Origin: Prevotella sp.
Lineage (GTDB): Bacteria; Bacteroidota; Bacteroidia; Bacteroidales; Bacteroidaceae
DNA: 32,368 nucleotides
Direction: 5' to 3'
NCBI GenBank assembly: GCA_017615355.1
Contig: JAGAAJ010000053.1
Location: 1-32,368 of the forward strand
Both the position numbers and the translations under genes were made by a program. The stretch's first letter is position 1. Every line of letters starts with the position of its first letter. The notes under the pieces are model-generated. The model saw only the letters and a program-made list of their open reading frames with translations, did not search any database and was not told the DNA's origin. This document shows positions 31,150-32,368 of the stretch, piece by piece.

Positions 31150-32019
31150 TTATCGCTGAGTGCCAGCCTTCAAGGTGTTGAGCATCAGCGAGCAGATGGT
31201 CATAGGACCAACGCCGCCAGGCACGGGGGTGATGAAGGAGCATTTTGGGCTGACCTCGTCGAACTTCACGTCGCCCGTGAGGCGATAGCCGCTCTTGCGC
31301 GTTGCGTCGGGCACACGCGTAGTGCCTACGTCGATGACCACAGCGCCCTCCTTCACCATGTCGGCAGTAACAAACTCAGGCTGTCCGATGGCGGCAATGA
31401 TGATGTCGGCCTCACGACATTCCTCCTTCAGCGTAATGGAGCGCGAGTGGCACACGGTGACGGTGGCGTCGCCCCACTGCTTCTGCATCATCAGCTGTGC
31501 CATGGGCTTGCCCACGATATTTGAACGTCCCAGGATGACGCATTTCTTTCCGCTGGTCTTGATGCCATAGCGCTGCAGGAGCGTCATAATGCCCAATGGC
31601 GTGGCAGAGATGAAACAGGGCAGGCCGATGGCCATACGGCCTACGTTCTCAGGATGGAAGCCGTCCACATCCTTGCGCGGATCAATGGCCTCGATGATCT
31701 TCTGCTCGTCTATGTGCTTGGGCAAAGGCAGCTGCACGATGAATCCGTCCACGTCGCCATTGCGGTTCAGGCGGTCGACGCACGCCAGCAATTCCTCCTC
31801 GGTGACGTCGTCCTCATAGCGTATGAGGGTGCTCTTGAATCCGCAGGCCTCGCACGCGAGTACCTTATTCTTCACGTAGGTTTCCGAGCCGCCGTCGTGT
31901 CCCACGAGCACGGCTGCCAGATGGGGTTGCTTGCCTCCAGCCTCCACGATGTTCTTCACTTTCTCGGCAATCTCTGCCTTGATGGCGGTCGCCGTTGCTT
32001 TTCCGTCGATGAGTGTCAT
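31150..32019 (-). CDS. folD: Bifunctional methylenetetrahydrofolate dehydrogenase / methenyltetrahydrofolate cyclohydrolase FolD
   Basis: FolD interconverts 5,10-methylene-, methenyl- and 10-formyl-tetrahydrofolate, supplying one-carbon units for purine and fMet synthesis. The 289-residue protein has [16 protein letters not shown] with the catalytic lysine (Lys52), [13 protein letters not shown] (the QLPLP signature), the nucleotide-binding segment [18 protein letters not shown], and the C-terminal [19 protein letters not shown]. All are intact and the length is usual. A consensus promoter lies 59 bases upstream; a small TPR gene follows. Confidence 0.97.
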   Translation of the reverse strand: MTLIDGKATATAIKAEIAEKVKNIVEAGGKQPHLAAVLVGHDGGSETYVKNKVLACEACGFKSTLIRYEDDVTEEELLACVDRLNRNGDVDGFIVQLPLPKHIDEQKIIEAIDPRKDVDGFHPENVGRMAIGLPCFISATPLGIMTLLQRYGIKTSGKKCVILGRSNIVGKPMAQLMMQKQWGDATVTVCHSRSITLKEECREADIIIAAIGQPEFVTADMVKEGAVVIDVGTTRVPDATRKSGYRLTGDVKFDEVSPKCSFITPVPGGVGPMTICSLMLNTLKAGTQR

Positions 32020-32077
32020 GTGTTGTTAATGTTTTTATGAGTGTCGAGTGTCTTCAATTCCCATTCCCATGGGTTTG

Positions 32078-32108
32078 CAAAGGTACGAAAAAAAAGGGGA
32101 CGAAACAA
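32078..32108 (-). promoter_or_regulatory. folD promoter
   Basis: TACCTTTG (32085-32078) with TTG (32108-32106) 20 bases upstream on the minus strand. The leader is about 50 bases. Confidence 0.65.
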
Positions 32109-32158
32109 TACTTTCCCCCAATTATTTTCATTTTTTTCCAAATGTTAAAATGAACTAC

Positions 32159-32241
32159 GGAGGCTCCGTAGGGGAATTTGGAGGCTCTATAGGAAAATCA
32201 GGAGGCTCCACAGGGGAAAAAGAGGCTCCGTAGGAAATACC
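32159..32241. repeat. 21-bp tandem repeat, four imperfect copies
   Basis: Units begin at 32159, 32180, 32201 and 32221/32222, each with core GAGGCTC followed by a variable half (CGTAGGGGA, TATAGGAAA, CACAGGGGA, CGTAGGAAA). The period is 21 bases, a multiple of three. One frame encodes Gly-Gly-Ser repeats, but no credible gene surrounds it. Confidence 0.85.
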
Positions 32242-32252
32242 GGCAGACAGCA

Positions 32253-32284
32253 CGCAGTTACACAGTTACGCAGTTACACAGTTG
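32253..32284. repeat. 8-bp tandem repeat C(G/A)CAGTTA, four copies
   Basis: CGCAGTTA, CACAGTTA, CGCAGTTA, CACAGTTG follow each other exactly, giving also a 16-base period. The array sits 11 bases after the 21-bp repeat array. Confidence 0.85.
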
Positions 32285-32368
32285 CATTTGCTCTCGTCAA
32301 AGTTAATTGTCACTGGGTAATGTACCATTGTACCCTGAAAGAGAATAGCAAACTTATTTTATATATTA
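32285..32368. other. Unassigned right end of window
   Basis: No gene is recognised. GGGTA (32315-32319) and TACCC (32331-32335) could form a small stem; the rest is AT-rich. Confidence 0.4.

Noticed and set aside
32048-32233. A short plus-strand frame with Gly-Gly-Ser repeats
   Set aside because: It is the translation of the 21-bp tandem repeat; there is no promoter, and it overlaps the folD promoter on the other strand.
32159-32284. Possible CRISPR array
   Set aside because: The units are contiguous or nearly so, without spacers of 25-40 bases, and no cas gene is present.

Overview
The window looks like chromosomal DNA from a Bacteroidales bacterium, most likely Prevotella or a close relative. 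This rests on repeated TAnnTTTG -7 elements, often with TTG about 20 bases upstream. It also rests on the rplM-rpsI-rpsB-tsf order, an archaeal-type prolyl-tRNA synthetase, a lamin-tail/OadG fusion, and Bacteroidetes families such as DUF4494 and PD40 proteins. The taxon is inferred from gene content, not from a search. Most genes are on the minus strand. I saw no tRNA, rRNA, CRISPR array, insertion sequence, prophage or integrase.

Layout. At 1-772 (+) is the 3' half of ligA, cut by the window edge. At 803-5233 (-) lies a tight run: a PD40/coiled-coil secreted protein, a uridine phosphorylase, a threonine aldolase and mnmE. At 5324-7126 (-) are lpxD and a ttcA-type tRNA thiolase. A divergent promoter pair separates lpxD from a plus-strand group at 7258-10813: a membrane protein, bifunctional hisB, a small two-helix membrane protein and a GH25 lysozyme-like lipoprotein. 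A gene-free stretch (10814-11152) follows.

The minus-strand block 11153-16683 reads rplM, rpsI, rpsB, tsf, then past a strong hairpin a membrane-anchored pseudokinase, a DUF4494 protein and a YggS-type PLP protein. The rplM leader carries three hairpins and may be an autoregulatory ribosomal-protein leader. The next block, 16983-26642 (-), can be read as one long transcript: valS, an AspT-type transporter, three parts of a sodium-pumping decarboxylase (LTD-OadG, biotin carrier, OadB), an L-fucose-isomerase-fold protein and a DUF4424/YARHG secreted protein. It ends in a textbook terminator that overlaps the last stop codon. Then come a proS / FAD-oxidoreductase pair (-), a divergent OmpA-type lipoprotein (+), a small TPR protein (-) and folD (-). 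The right end holds minisatellite-like tandem repeats and no recognisable gene.

Most genes are housekeeping: translation, tRNA modification, folate, histidine, lipid A and peptidoglycan/envelope functions. No defence system or biosynthetic cluster is visible. The observations most worth following are: the pseudokinase linked to the translation operon; the structured rplM leader; the different short-period repeats in many spacers; a 30-bp duplication of a gene's 3' end in which both differences are synonymous; and the ligA edge, where a heptamer repeat replaces expected coding sequence.
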